DNA of 51,871 nucleotides from Clostridia bacterium (GCA_017522945.1 JAFWXT010000041.1:1-51871); one strand, 5' to 3'; shown: positions 35,031 to 42,067, numbered from the stretch's first letter. A program made the numbers and translations. Notes: generated by a model not told the origin, from the letters alone.

Positions 35031-35059
35031 TTGAATTATTAAAAGTTTTATGTTATACT
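35031..35059 (+). promoter_or_regulatory. Promoter for the exonuclease-BRCT gene
   Basis: TTGAAT (35031-35036), 17-nt spacer, TATACT (35054-35059) with extended -10 TGT (35051-35053). First promoter inside the island. Confidence 0.75.
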
Positions 35060-35132
35060 GTAAGTGAATTTATTAATATAGTAAATAATATTAGTAAAAG
35101 TATTTTGAGTAACTTAAAAAGGACGTAAAATA

Positions 35133-36839
35133 ATGAAGGTGACATTTTTTGATGTGGAATATGCTAATATTAGAAATAAATCAATTTGCCAGATTGGTAT
35201 TTTAAGTAAAGATTTAGCTAATTTGAATGCAAAAATAGAAAAGATTGACATGATAATTAATCCTGATGATGGCTATGATGAAAATTGCACCCGAATACAT
35301 GGAATTACCGCGGATTTAACAAAAAATGCTCCGTTGTTTAAGGATATATGGGGACAAATAGAACCGTTTTTTACAAATTCTATAGTTATTGGTCATAATA
35401 TAGCGATGGCTGACTTAGACGCTTTACAAAAAAATGCAGATAGGTATGGTATTTTGCTTCCTCAAATATATTATCTATGTACCTATGATTTAGCACGATT
35501 AGTAATTCCAGCCTTTCTTGTCCCCGATTATTCTTTGAACTCATTATGTTCGTTCTTTAATATTCCAGAAGTCAATCATCACAATGCGTTTTTTGATGCA
35601 TGTGCTTGTTCTGATTTATTAGATAAATTGGTCTTATTTGCTGATATTGATTTAGAAAAAGAAATTAAACTTTTTACTCGCGATGAAGCGAATTCTTTCA
35701 TAACATATGTTTCAAATCCTACGCTAAAATATGATATACATTCTTTATATGGTGTGGTAACCGGATTTGCAATTGATTCTATCGTCACAGAAGGCGAAAA
35801 AATATTTCTTAAAAATTGGAAAAACTCTTTTTTAAAATTTAAAAATCAGCATGAAATTAATAAAATAATCACAATAATTGATAATATTTTAGAAGATAAT
35901 GTTGTTACTAGAAAAGAAATTATATTGCTAAAAAATACAATAAAACAGTTGCTAGATATTGTAAACACTGCACCTGTAACATTAGCAACACAAATCCTTA
36001 ACGGTATTATAAAAGGTATCATTGAAGATGGAGAGGTGACCGAGTTTGAGTGCGAAAATTTAAGGGATTGGCTTTATGAAAATAATTATTTGGTTGGGCA
36101 TTTTCCATTTGATAGGCTTTATTCAACTATTGAAAGAGTTTTAGAAGATGAAACATTGTTGCCGAAAGAAGCGGAAGAAGTTAAAAATCTTATTAACGAA
36201 TTGCTAAACCCATTGTATGATTGTAATAATAGTTTTTCTTCTTTAAAAGGAAAAAAGGTTTGCTTAACTGGAAATTTTGCTTTTGGTGAAAAAAGTGCTG
36301 TTGAACAATTTGTTATACAGCAAGGTGGAGAAGTGAGTTCGGTTGTGGATGAAAGCACGGATATTTTACTTGTGGGAAATGTTGATGGCGAAAAGGCATC
36401 TATTAATCAAATCAATTCTACTGTTGAAAAGGCTTTAAAGTGTAATAAAAATGGATGTGGTATTTTAATTAGCAAGGAAATAGATATAATTGTGCCCACA
36501 AAAGCATTTAAAGATGTTTTATGGGATTTGATGGTTAAAAAAAATTTAAAAGAACCGGATGTCTATAATTACGCTCAAGTAAGCAGGCAATTAATGTCTA
36601 ATATTAGAAATAGGCCAAATTATATCCCTACAAAACAAACCATTTGTGCTTTAACAATTGCAATGAAACTCTCTTTAGAAGAAATTTGCGAACTGCTTAA
36701 GGCTGCAGGATATGCGCTTTCGCGAAGTTTTGAGTTTGATAGAATTATTGAAGATTCAATTCGAAATGGAAAATATGATATTTTTGATATTAATGAGAAA
36801 CTTTATGATTTAGGTATTCATTGGCTTGGCGATAAATAA
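35133..36839 (+). CDS. DEDDh exonuclease-BRCT-HTH multidomain protein
   Basis: 568 residues. Residues 1-175 are a DnaQ-type 3'-5' exonuclease: D7-x-E9 (Exo I), D94 in HNIAMADLDAL (Exo II), H150-x4-D155 in HNAFFDACACSD (Exo III). Residues about 230-360 are two helical TerB-like or DnaJ-linker-like repeats with acidic loops (GIIKGIIEDGEVTEFECE, VLEDETLLPKEAEE). Residues about 369-450 are a BRCT domain (LKGKKVCLTGNF, QGGEVSSVVDESTDILLVG). The last 100 residues are an Xre-like domain (YIPTKQTICALTIAMKLSLEEICELLKAAGYALS) found in many Firmicutes fusion proteins. A nuclease directed to DNA ends or nicks by BRCT is a reasonable reading. First island gene. Confidence 0.86.
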   Translation: MKVTFFDVEYANIRNKSICQIGILSKDLANLNAKIEKIDMIINPDDGYDENCTRIHGITADLTKNAPLFKDIWGQIEPFFTNSIVIGHNIAMADLDALQKNADRYGILLPQIYYLCTYDLARLVIPAFLVPDYSLNSLCSFFNIPEVNHHNAFFDACACSDLLDKLVLFADIDLEKEIKLFTRDEANSFITYVSNPTLKYDIHSLYGVVTGFAIDSIVTEGEKIFLKNWKNSFLKFKNQHEINKIITIIDNILEDNVVTRKEIILLKNTIKQLLDIVNTAPVTLATQILNGIIKGIIEDGEVTEFECENLRDWLYENNYLVGHFPFDRLYSTIERVLEDETLLPKEAEEVKNLINELLNPLYDCNNSFSSLKGKKVCLTGNFAFGEKSAVEQFVIQQGGEVSSVVDESTDILLVGNVDGEKASINQINSTVEKALKCNKNGCGILISKEIDIIVPTKAFKDVLWDLMVKKNLKEPDVYNYAQVSRQLMSNIRNRPNYIPTKQTICALTIAMKLSLEEICELLKAAGYALSRSFEFDRIIEDSIRNGKYDIFDINEKLYDLGIHWLGDK

Positions 36840-36854
36840 AATGCAAATTTTGAG

Positions 36855-36917
36855 TTTACCAATCAATTTAATAGATATGATAAAATGTAATCACAAAAAA
36901 CGTGGTTACATTTTTTT
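36855..36917 (+). terminator. Intrinsic terminator plus promoter-like element E1
   Basis: TGTAATCAC (36886-36894) pairs with GTGGTTACA (36902-36910), one G-U pair, followed by T7: a terminator for the exonuclease gene. Directly upstream is a TTTACC (36855-36860), 20-nt spacer, TAAAAT (36881-36886) element like those before the next two genes. It overlaps the stem, so it is more likely a binding site or decayed promoter than an active start. Confidence 0.7.
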
Positions 36918-36948
36918 ATTTTGAGTGTTAAAAAATGTAAATTATTAG

Positions 36949-36980
36949 TTGACATTTTTTAATCTAAAATGAGTTATAAT
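36949..36980 (+). promoter_or_regulatory. Promoter-like element E2 with 20-nt spacer
   Basis: TTGACA (36949-36954), 20-nt spacer, TATAAT (36975-36980), then GTAGTCACAA. Consensus hexamers but 3 nt more than the normal spacing, 31 nt before the NERD gene. MerR-type activators use 19-20 nt spacers; another possibility is a modified sigma region 4. Confidence 0.5.
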
Positions 36981-37010
36981 GTAGTCACAATAAAATTAAA
37001 GGAGTAAATT

Positions 37011-37907
37011 ATGGAAAACTTAACTCAAAAAAATGAACCCAATATTCATCTTGACTGTTTGTATACTAAAAACGAGTACATTAATGAATTATATAAAACG
37101 CAACAAAAAATGGCAAATTTGGTTTGTATGAATATGCAAAATGAAAAAGTTTGTTTTCATAATATTATGGAAAAACTTTCGCAAATAGCAAAAAATGGTG
37201 GGGCTATTAATGAATTCAAATTTGAAAGTTGTAAAAAGCAAGGGGATATATTGGACCATCAGCTTACACAAAATGCTTTTAAAAATCGATTAATAAAAAA
37301 AGTAATAACGGAATTAGATAAAACTGAAAGAACAAAGATGGTTTTAAAAAATCTAACTTTCGATAATCAAAACGATATTGTGAACATTGATTTAGTTGTA
37401 ATAACTAGTAGTATGATTTTGGTATTAGAACTTAAAAATACTGAATGCAATATACGTATAGATGAAACTGGGAGATATTACAAAACTAATGCTTCGGGTA
37501 AAAATAAATTTGATAAAAATATCTATGATGATTTGTGTAAAAAAAGCTCTGCAATAAAAAAAGCTCTATCGATCAATCGATATGATAATTTACCTATAAT
37601 ACCTTACTTGGTTTTTTTGAATACTGGTATAGAAGTTTCTAATGATTGTGAAAATATACAATCTTGTTATATTGATGAAATAGTTAAAGTTATAGACGAA
37701 GATGAGCGAGAAAGTGTAATTCTTTACAATCAAATGCAAAATATAGTTAATCAATTGAAATTCCAAAACAACTATTTGGCACAAGCATCCGATGTTTATA
37801 ATTTGATGGAGTTAAAAAACAACTTTGCTGAATTACTTATGAAATTAAATTTATCTTCAGAAAACGAAATTTTTCAATTCTTATATAGCAATAATATTGC
37901 CGCATAG
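37011..37907 (+). CDS. NERD-type nuclease-like protein
   Basis: 298 residues, soluble. Residues about 95-215 look like a NERD (nuclease-related) domain: NIDLVVITSSMILVLELKN supplies D127, E140 and K142 in the D...ExK order of restriction-type nucleases, followed by the Arg/Tyr-rich NERD strand and a helix (DDLCKKSSAIKKALS). The flanks are helical with no recognised domain; there is no helicase or kinase attached. NERD domains are common in mobile and defence loci, so a DNA-acting role is possible. Ribosome site AAAGGAG. Codon choice is more AT-biased than in the sugar operons. Confidence 0.75.
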   Translation: MENLTQKNEPNIHLDCLYTKNEYINELYKTQQKMANLVCMNMQNEKVCFHNIMEKLSQIAKNGGAINEFKFESCKKQGDILDHQLTQNAFKNRLIKKVITELDKTERTKMVLKNLTFDNQNDIVNIDLVVITSSMILVLELKNTECNIRIDETGRYYKTNASGKNKFDKNIYDDLCKKSSAIKKALSINRYDNLPIIPYLVFLNTGIEVSNDCENIQSCYIDEIVKVIDEDERESVILYNQMQNIVNQLKFQNNYLAQASDVYNLMELKNNFAELLMKLNLSSENEIFQFLYSNNIAA

Positions 37908-37948
37908 AAAATATTTTTACGAAAATAAGTAAAAATGTAAACTTTGAA

Positions 37949-37980
37949 TTTACCTATTCATTATTTACAAATGATAAAAT
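37949..37980 (+). promoter_or_regulatory. Promoter-like element E3 with 20-nt spacer
   Basis: TTTACC (37949-37954), 20-nt spacer, TAAAAT (37975-37980), 35 nt before the gene at 38015. It shares TTTACC, ATGA and the -10 with element E1, including spacing. Confidence 0.45.
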
Positions 37981-38014
37981 ATAAATACAAAAAATTAAAA
38001 ATTGGAGGTAACAA

Positions 38015-38353
38015 ATGAGCAAAACAAATTTTACAAAATCAAAAGAGGTAAACAATTTGACAGCAATATGTAATTGCGCATCTAACGGCATTGATTGGGC
38101 TAAAAACGAGGCGAACGAATCAAGCAAAACCGATCGTGAGTTTTTTAAATGCCAACAAACAATTGCAACAGATATTAATCTAACAGCAGAAGAAAAAAAG
38201 TATCAAACTTACGAGAATCATAAAACGTATAGATTAAAAGAGGAACATAAAACACATCGATTTAAAATAGGTGCGATTCTTTTCACTATAGGAAGCGTAT
38301 TGATTTCAAGCATATTGTTCATTCCTAAAATGATATTTTATAGTAAAAACTAA
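38015..38353 (+). CDS. Small single-pass membrane protein
   Basis: 112 residues. Residues 1-80 are hydrophilic, rich in Lys, Glu and Asn (AEEKKYQTYENHKTYRLKEEHK), predicted helical and possibly coiled. One hydrophobic helix (IGAILFTIGSVLISSILFIP, about 85-105) near the C-terminus makes a tail-anchored or type II layout. Good ribosome site GGAGGT. No family recognised. A small tail-anchored protein beside nuclease-like genes could be an effector or an anchor, but nothing in the sequence proves it. Confidence 0.6.
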   Translation: MSKTNFTKSKEVNNLTAICNCASNGIDWAKNEANESSKTDREFFKCQQTIATDINLTAEEKKYQTYENHKTYRLKEEHKTHRFKIGAILFTIGSVLISSILFIPKMIFYSKN

Positions 38354-38412
38354 TTTTTTGTGAATTTATGCAAAAAACAATAGAAAAAATTTTTTTATGG
38401 GAGGATTGTATT

Positions 38413-38562
38413 ATGGCCAGGCGCATTAGATCTGATTGTAAAATTGGTACGATAGAAAAAAGGAATGGTATTCCAAACGCTATTTTTAAACCTAATGGTA
38501 AAAATGCTCGAAGTGATATGAACTTGGGAACATTACGAAAACTCTTTGAAAAATCAAAGTAG
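38413..38562 (+). CDS. 49-residue basic protein
   Basis: Start chosen at ATG 38413 because GGGAGG lies 8 nt upstream; an in-frame ATG at 38368 has no ribosome site. The product has 49 residues, is strongly basic and has a patterned core (IGTIEKRNGIPNAIF, NGKNARSDMNLGTLRKLFE) that looks conserved rather than random. It resembles short Firmicutes proteins of unknown role. Lies between the membrane protein and the Xre gene. Confidence 0.6.
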   Translation: MARRIRSDCKIGTIEKRNGIPNAIFKPNGKNARSDMNLGTLRKLFEKSK

Positions 38563-38571
38563 TTCAACCGA

Positions 38572-38610
38572 ATTTGCTTACGGTTTAAAAAATATAAGCC
38601 GTAAGCAAAT
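38572..38610 (+). promoter_or_regulatory. Large inverted repeat before the Xre gene
   Basis: ATTTGCTTACGG (38572-38583) and CCGTAAGCAAAT (38599-38610) form a perfect 12-bp inverted repeat with a 15-nt centre. No T-tract on either strand, so not a normal terminator. At 28 nt before the Xre start it could be the operator for autoregulation, or an RNA hairpin in the leader. Confidence 0.55.
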
Positions 38611-38637
38611 AAAAAAATCTATTAAAGGGGATATTAA

Positions 38638-39510
38638 ATGAAAAACCTTTTTTCCGAAAATCTAAAAAAATTAAGGAAAACATATAACGAAACACAAAAG
38701 GAATTGGCAGATAAAATAGGGGTAGCTCCCAATTATATTTGTATGTTAGAAAAAGGCAGTCGAGAAATGCCTAGTACTGATATTGTTATGGCAATAGCAA
38801 ACCATTATCATATTACAGTTGAGACATTGTTAAGCCCTATAGAAAATGATGGGTACACACTTAAAAATATTATTATATACTGGGACGAAGAATGGAAAAC
38901 ACTTTGTGAATTGTTTCCTATTTTTGGGGCAGAAAAATTATTAGAGGACGAGTTGTTTAAGGTTGCGCATAAAAGGCATAAAGAAATACTTTTAAAATAT
39001 AAAAACAAGCACCCACTTGATGTCGAACAAATGCTTGAATCAATGAAACAATATGATAAATCCTGGGAGAATAATAATACGATAGAATCTCTTGCAAATA
39101 TTCTTTCAATATTATGTGTTTTGTGTGGATCAATAGGGACAAAAGAAATGCAAAAAGCAGAAGACCACTTGAGAGATTATGGTTTTCTATGTGGAAAAAA
39201 ACTTGCAAGGGTTTTAGTAAGAAAAGATAATAGGGATGATCCTCTTGAGGAAGCTAAAAGAGTATTTGTAAATCAATACGAAGTCATAATTGATAAGTGT
39301 TTTTTAAACTTAAAAAGAGACAGCGCATGGGCTGATGTAGCTGATTATTATCTTTGTATTGCCTATATGGTAGGAATGGTAGAAAATGACTATGGAATAG
39401 ATACAAATAGAAATTTCGGCTTTGAAATGATGCAACGTTTTGCTATTATGGGGAATTCGCTTGCTATGGAATATATAGAGTTGTTAATATCAGAAAAACT
39501 TCACAACTAG
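38638..39510 (+). CDS. Xre-family regulator with long helical C-terminal domain
   Basis: 290 residues. Residues 1-65 are a standard HTH_3 (NLKKLRKTYNETQKELADKIGVAPNYICMLEKGSREMPSTDIVMAIANHY). The remaining 225 residues are helical with no recognised family; the last 70 (WADVADYYLCIAYMVGM, FEMMQRFAIMGNSLAMEYIELLI) resemble Sel1/TPR-like helical pairs, which would suit peptide or protein sensing. Good candidate for the master switch of the island. The stop codon lies inside a weak hairpin (ACAACTA 39503-39509/TAGTTGT 39517-39523). Confidence 0.82.
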   Translation: MKNLFSENLKKLRKTYNETQKELADKIGVAPNYICMLEKGSREMPSTDIVMAIANHYHITVETLLSPIENDGYTLKNIIIYWDEEWKTLCELFPIFGAEKLLEDELFKVAHKRHKEILLKYKNKHPLDVEQMLESMKQYDKSWENNNTIESLANILSILCVLCGSIGTKEMQKAEDHLRDYGFLCGKKLARVLVRKDNRDDPLEEAKRVFVNQYEVIIDKCFLNLKRDSAWADVADYYLCIAYMVGMVENDYGIDTNRNFGFEMMQRFAIMGNSLAMEYIELLISEKLHN

Positions 39511-39534
39511 TGAAATTAGTTGTTTTCAAAAGTA

Positions 39535-39563
39535 TTGACTTTTTAATTAAATTATTTTACAAT
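39535..39563 (+). promoter_or_regulatory. Promoter for the zinc-ribbon gene run
   Basis: TTGACT (39535-39540), 17-nt spacer, TACAAT (39558-39563), then TAGGAGG before the start at 39597. A normal sigma-A promoter, in contrast to the 20-nt elements upstream. Confidence 0.75.
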
Positions 39564-39596
39564 TCAAGCACAAATAATGCATAGGAGGTAAATATT

Positions 39597-39899
39597 ATGT
39601 CAATTTATGATAAAAACTGTGATTGGTACTGTGATAACTGCGATGCCCATTTAAACAATCAATGCGGGTTTAATACTTTGTTTGGTCATTGGACATGCAC
39701 AAAATGTGGTTGGGACAACGATGTGAGTGATTCTAATATTTTATTTGGTGAGGAAGAAGAATTTGTAAGGTTAGCATATATCGTTTGTCCGCATTGTGCC
39801 GCACATATGCAAACTTACGATTCTGAATATTTTAAATGTCCTGATTGTGGTTGTTCTGGTCGTTACGATTATGATTCAGATTCGCTAATTGAAGATTGA
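39597..39899 (+). CDS. Double zinc-ribbon protein (Sec23/Sec24-like finger)
   Basis: 100 residues with two four-cysteine ribbons: C12/C15...C34/C37 and C64/C67...C81/C84. The first, with NNQCGFN between the pairs, is like small Firmicutes proteins annotated as Sec23/Sec24 zinc-finger containing. Very acidic C-terminus (YDYDSDSLIED). Likely a metal-binding adaptor; function unknown. First gene of a four-gene run of small acidic or zinc-binding proteins. Confidence 0.75.
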   Translation: MSIYDKNCDWYCDNCDAHLNNQCGFNTLFGHWTCTKCGWDNDVSDSNILFGEEEEFVRLAYIVCPHCAAHMQTYDSEYFKCPDCGCSGRYDYDSDSLIED

Positions 39900-39952
39900 T
39901 AAGAGTTAAATACTTTATATGTTTATAAGCAAATAAAAAAGGAGAAAAGAAA

Positions 39953-40156
39953 ATGTCAAAATATAAAGTTGTTTTTAATGGTTATGAAGAAGATGAGACT
40001 TTTGATTCGTATGAAGATGCTGAAGATTATGCATTATACTTACAGTCATGTAGTAGAACGGGCGCACAAACTTTACATTGGTCTAATCCCGGTGACTATG
40101 ATTATGATGAGAAAAGCTATAAGCCACCAAAATATAGAATTAAAGAAATAGATTAA
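39953..40156 (+). CDS. 67-residue acidic protein
   Basis: Starts MSKYKVVFNGYEEDETFDSYEDAEDYALYLQSC; short, acidic, with a predicted beta-strand then helix, and a tail rich in Tyr and Asp. Good AAGGAG site. No family named with confidence. Its gene position (54 nt after and 20 nt before zinc-ribbon genes) suggests coexpression. Confidence 0.6.
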   Translation: MSKYKVVFNGYEEDETFDSYEDAEDYALYLQSCSRTGAQTLHWSNPGDYDYDEKSYKPPKYRIKEID

Positions 40157-40175
40157 TATAAAAACGGGGATAAAT

Positions 40176-40430
40176 ATGGCGTTTGTTTGTGGAAATTGTT
40201 TTTCTGAAATGGATGTAGATAAAGTTTCGGCCGTAAGGCTAAAAATATTTTGTCCGCTTTGTGGTTCGGCATGGTATATTGATGACACAAAGCATGAATT
40301 AAATTATGATGATGAAGATGATTTAGCTATTGAGGACGCTGCATTACTCTGGTCTATTCACGGTAAAAACAAAAAATATTTATTCGGTTATACAGAAGAA
40401 GAATTAGAGAAAGTTCTTAATATTAACTAA
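40176..40430 (+). CDS. 84-residue zinc-ribbon protein
   Basis: Ribbon formed by C5/C8 (CGNC) and C26/C29 (CPLC), then an acidic stretch (YDDEDDLAIEDA) and a helical end (GYTEEELEKVLNIN). Ribosome site is only GGGGAT. Function unknown. Confidence 0.6.
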   Translation: MAFVCGNCFSEMDVDKVSAVRLKIFCPLCGSAWYIDDTKHELNYDDEDDLAIEDAALLWSIHGKNKKYLFGYTEEELEKVLNIN

Positions 40431-40475
40431 TAAAATGTTAACTTATGAAAAAACGCCTAAAAAGGAGAAAAACTG

Positions 40476-40883
40476 ATGGAAGAAAAAAAATGCCCACATT
40501 GTGGAGCTATTCTTGTTACTGAAAAACCTGAAAATAACCTTACAGAATGGATTTGCAAAGAATGTGGTTTTTCAAAGAAAATATCTTTATTGGATGAAGA
40601 TGTGGATGATTCTGCAGGTGTAATTATTGGTAAAATAGCTCATAGTGTTTCACTTAAATTAAACTCAAAAATTGACGATAAAACCTTTGATGAGTACAGT
40701 CGTATTTTAGAGGGAAAACTGAATAAGTTGTATCCAGTAGAAAAACTAGTCATATCTGCATTATACGGCTTAGATGATGGCGTTTCAAAAAGATTGGAAG
40801 AAGTGTCGGAAGTTTTAAAAATGGACATTAAAACCGTTAAGCAAATTGAGAAAAACGCATTAAGAAGATTGTATAAAAATTAA
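40476..40883 (+). CDS. Zinc ribbon fused to a sigma-70 region 4-like HTH
   Basis: 135 residues. C6/C9 and C27/C30 form a zinc ribbon. Residues about 83-135 (VISALYGLDDGVSKRLEEVSEVLKMDIKTVKQIEKNALRRLY) follow sigma-70 region 4 position by position: GLDDG, LEEV, then helix-turn-helix ending QIEKNALRRL, compare RQIEAKALRKLR in housekeeping sigma factors. There is no region 2 or 3, so it cannot by itself melt a -10. It could bind -35 elements or the RNA polymerase beta flap as an accessory or competitor factor. Last gene of the island. Ribosome site AAAAGGAG. Confidence 0.78.
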   Translation: MEEKKCPHCGAILVTEKPENNLTEWICKECGFSKKISLLDEDVDDSAGVIIGKIAHSVSLKLNSKIDDKTFDEYSRILEGKLNKLYPVEKLVISALYGLDDGVSKRLEEVSEVLKMDIKTVKQIEKNALRRLYKN

Positions 40884-41060
40884 AAACATTTAACTATTAT
40901 AAATAATTTAATATATCAATCAAAAAGAAAGCAAAATTAAAAATAGGTATATTTTGTTGTTTGATAGTGAATTATGAAAACTACTTTAAAAAACAATAAA
41001 GGTTTTTTATTTAATGTGAGTAGAAAGTTTTTTGTACAATTGTAAATATAAAGAAATAAT

Positions 41061-41121
41061 AAAACAAATGCGAAAGTGCCGATAATCAACTTATATCGGC
41101 ACTTTTTTGTTTATGTTGAAG
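41061..41121 (+). repeat. 61-bp direct repeat, right copy (copy D)
   Basis: Same 61 nt as 34886-34946, one mismatch, same orientation, 6175 bp apart. The inner terminator stem is intact (AAAGTGCCGATA 41073-41084/TATCGGCACTTT 41094-41105). It lies 177 nt after the last island gene, unlike the other copies that sit directly behind a gene. Confidence 0.9.
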
Positions 41122-41221
41122 AATAATAATAAAAACGTGTGGCAAGGTTGATGTTTTTTGTAAATAAATCTTATAACTAAATTTTATACAAAATTTAATT
41201 TTGTTTTTTTATTTAAATGTA

Positions 41222-41250
41222 TTGAAAAGAATATAAATGTGTGCTATAAT
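41222..41250 (+). promoter_or_regulatory. Promoter of the GtrA-GH5-GH3 operon
   Basis: TTGAAA (41222-41227), 17-nt spacer, TATAAT (41245-41250) with TGC extended -10 (41242-41244). The ribosome site of the first gene is weak (GGTGAG). Confidence 0.75.
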
Positions 41251-41302
41251 ATTGTAGTTGTATTAATTTATACATTTTATGGGTAAAATTTGATGGTGAG
41301 TT

Positions 41303-42049
41303 ATGAGTGATAAATATCAACCGTATATTGAACAAGAACAAAATTTTATAGCCCAACAAAAATTAGAACTTGATGGGCAAAATGATAAAAAATCAAAAAG
41401 TAAACGGGCGCTTTTAAAAATTAGAGAGTGCGCGTTTTGCCGTTTTTTTATAGTTAGGTGGAAGCGTTTTAAGCATTTGCATCCAAAAGGAGCAGAACTT
41501 GTAGCGCAGTTTACTAACTTTTTAATTTTTAGTTGTAGCGTTACCGTATGGCAGTTTTTAGTTATGTTATTTTTACCATACGCTTTTAAAAATCTTGCAG
41601 GAACGCCATTTGTTTGGCCAGAGATAGAACTTTGGAAATGGAGCGACGGAACAAGCGCAATATTCGGCATATTTAACGAGCCGGTGCTTTACGATAGCGC
41701 AAATAACGTTAAAGTTGGCGGTGGGCTTGGTAATTTTATTGCTTTTGAAATTGCGGTGTTTACGGCGCAGTGTATAAACTTTCCTTTGCAAAGAAATATT
41801 ACCTTTAAATCACACGGTAATCCTTGGTACCAAGCGCTTTGGTATTTCATAGGTTGGGTGTTGGTTTCGCTATTTACTAACGCGCTATGGGGATTTATAA
41901 ATATTTTTTGCGTGCATTACGAGTTTGCTAACTCCTTAACCGCATTTATAAAAACTATGGTAACTAGCACAATTTCGATGATAGTATTCTTCTTTGTGTT
42001 TAAGATTATATTTAACGATTCAAAAGAAAATAAAGAGATAAAAGAGTAA
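41303..42049 (+). CDS. GtrA-like membrane protein
   Basis: 248 residues. A long charged N-terminus (about 1-60) precedes four hydrophobic segments (about 68-90, 142-165, 178-205, 215-240). The signature QCINFPLQRNITFKSHGNPW and FIGWVLVSLFTNALWG agree with GtrA-like proteins, which take part in lipid-linked sugar transfer or flipping across the membrane. It heads an operon with GH5 (18 nt gap) and GH3 (8 nt gap), so a role in cell-surface polysaccharide handling is reasonable. Confidence 0.82.
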   Translation: MSDKYQPYIEQEQNFIAQQKLELDGQNDKKSKSKRALLKIRECAFCRFFIVRWKRFKHLHPKGAELVAQFTNFLIFSCSVTVWQFLVMLFLPYAFKNLAGTPFVWPEIELWKWSDGTSAIFGIFNEPVLYDSANNVKVGGGLGNFIAFEIAVFTAQCINFPLQRNITFKSHGNPWYQALWYFIGWVLVSLFTNALWGFINIFCVHYEFANSLTAFIKTMVTSTISMIVFFFVFKIIFNDSKENKEIKE

Positions 42050-42067
42050 AAAAGGAGATAGAAATAT

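Larger units (their letters stand above)
40884..41302. other. Intergenic region holding the right 61-bp repeat
   Basis: No gene found. The first 177 nt are A/T-rich without clear signals apart from a TTGTACAATTG palindromic core near 41034. The 61-bp repeat D occupies 41061-41121, and the promoter for the next operon 41222-41250. Confidence 0.6.

Noticed and set aside
34826..35128. 100-codon open frame overlapping the end of nagB
   Set aside because: It overlaps nagB in another frame, runs through the terminator stem and the next promoter, and has low-complexity composition and no ribosome site.
38368..38412. Longer form of the 49-residue protein
   Set aside because: No ribosome site before 38368, whereas GGGAGG stands 8 nt before ATG 38413.
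34947..41060. Prophage or integrative conjugative element
   Set aside because: No integrase, capsid, terminase, relaxase or conjugation gene in the interval.
41317..41670. 117-codon open frame on the - strand
   Set aside because: Lies fully inside the GtrA-like gene; no start signal and no recognisable domain.
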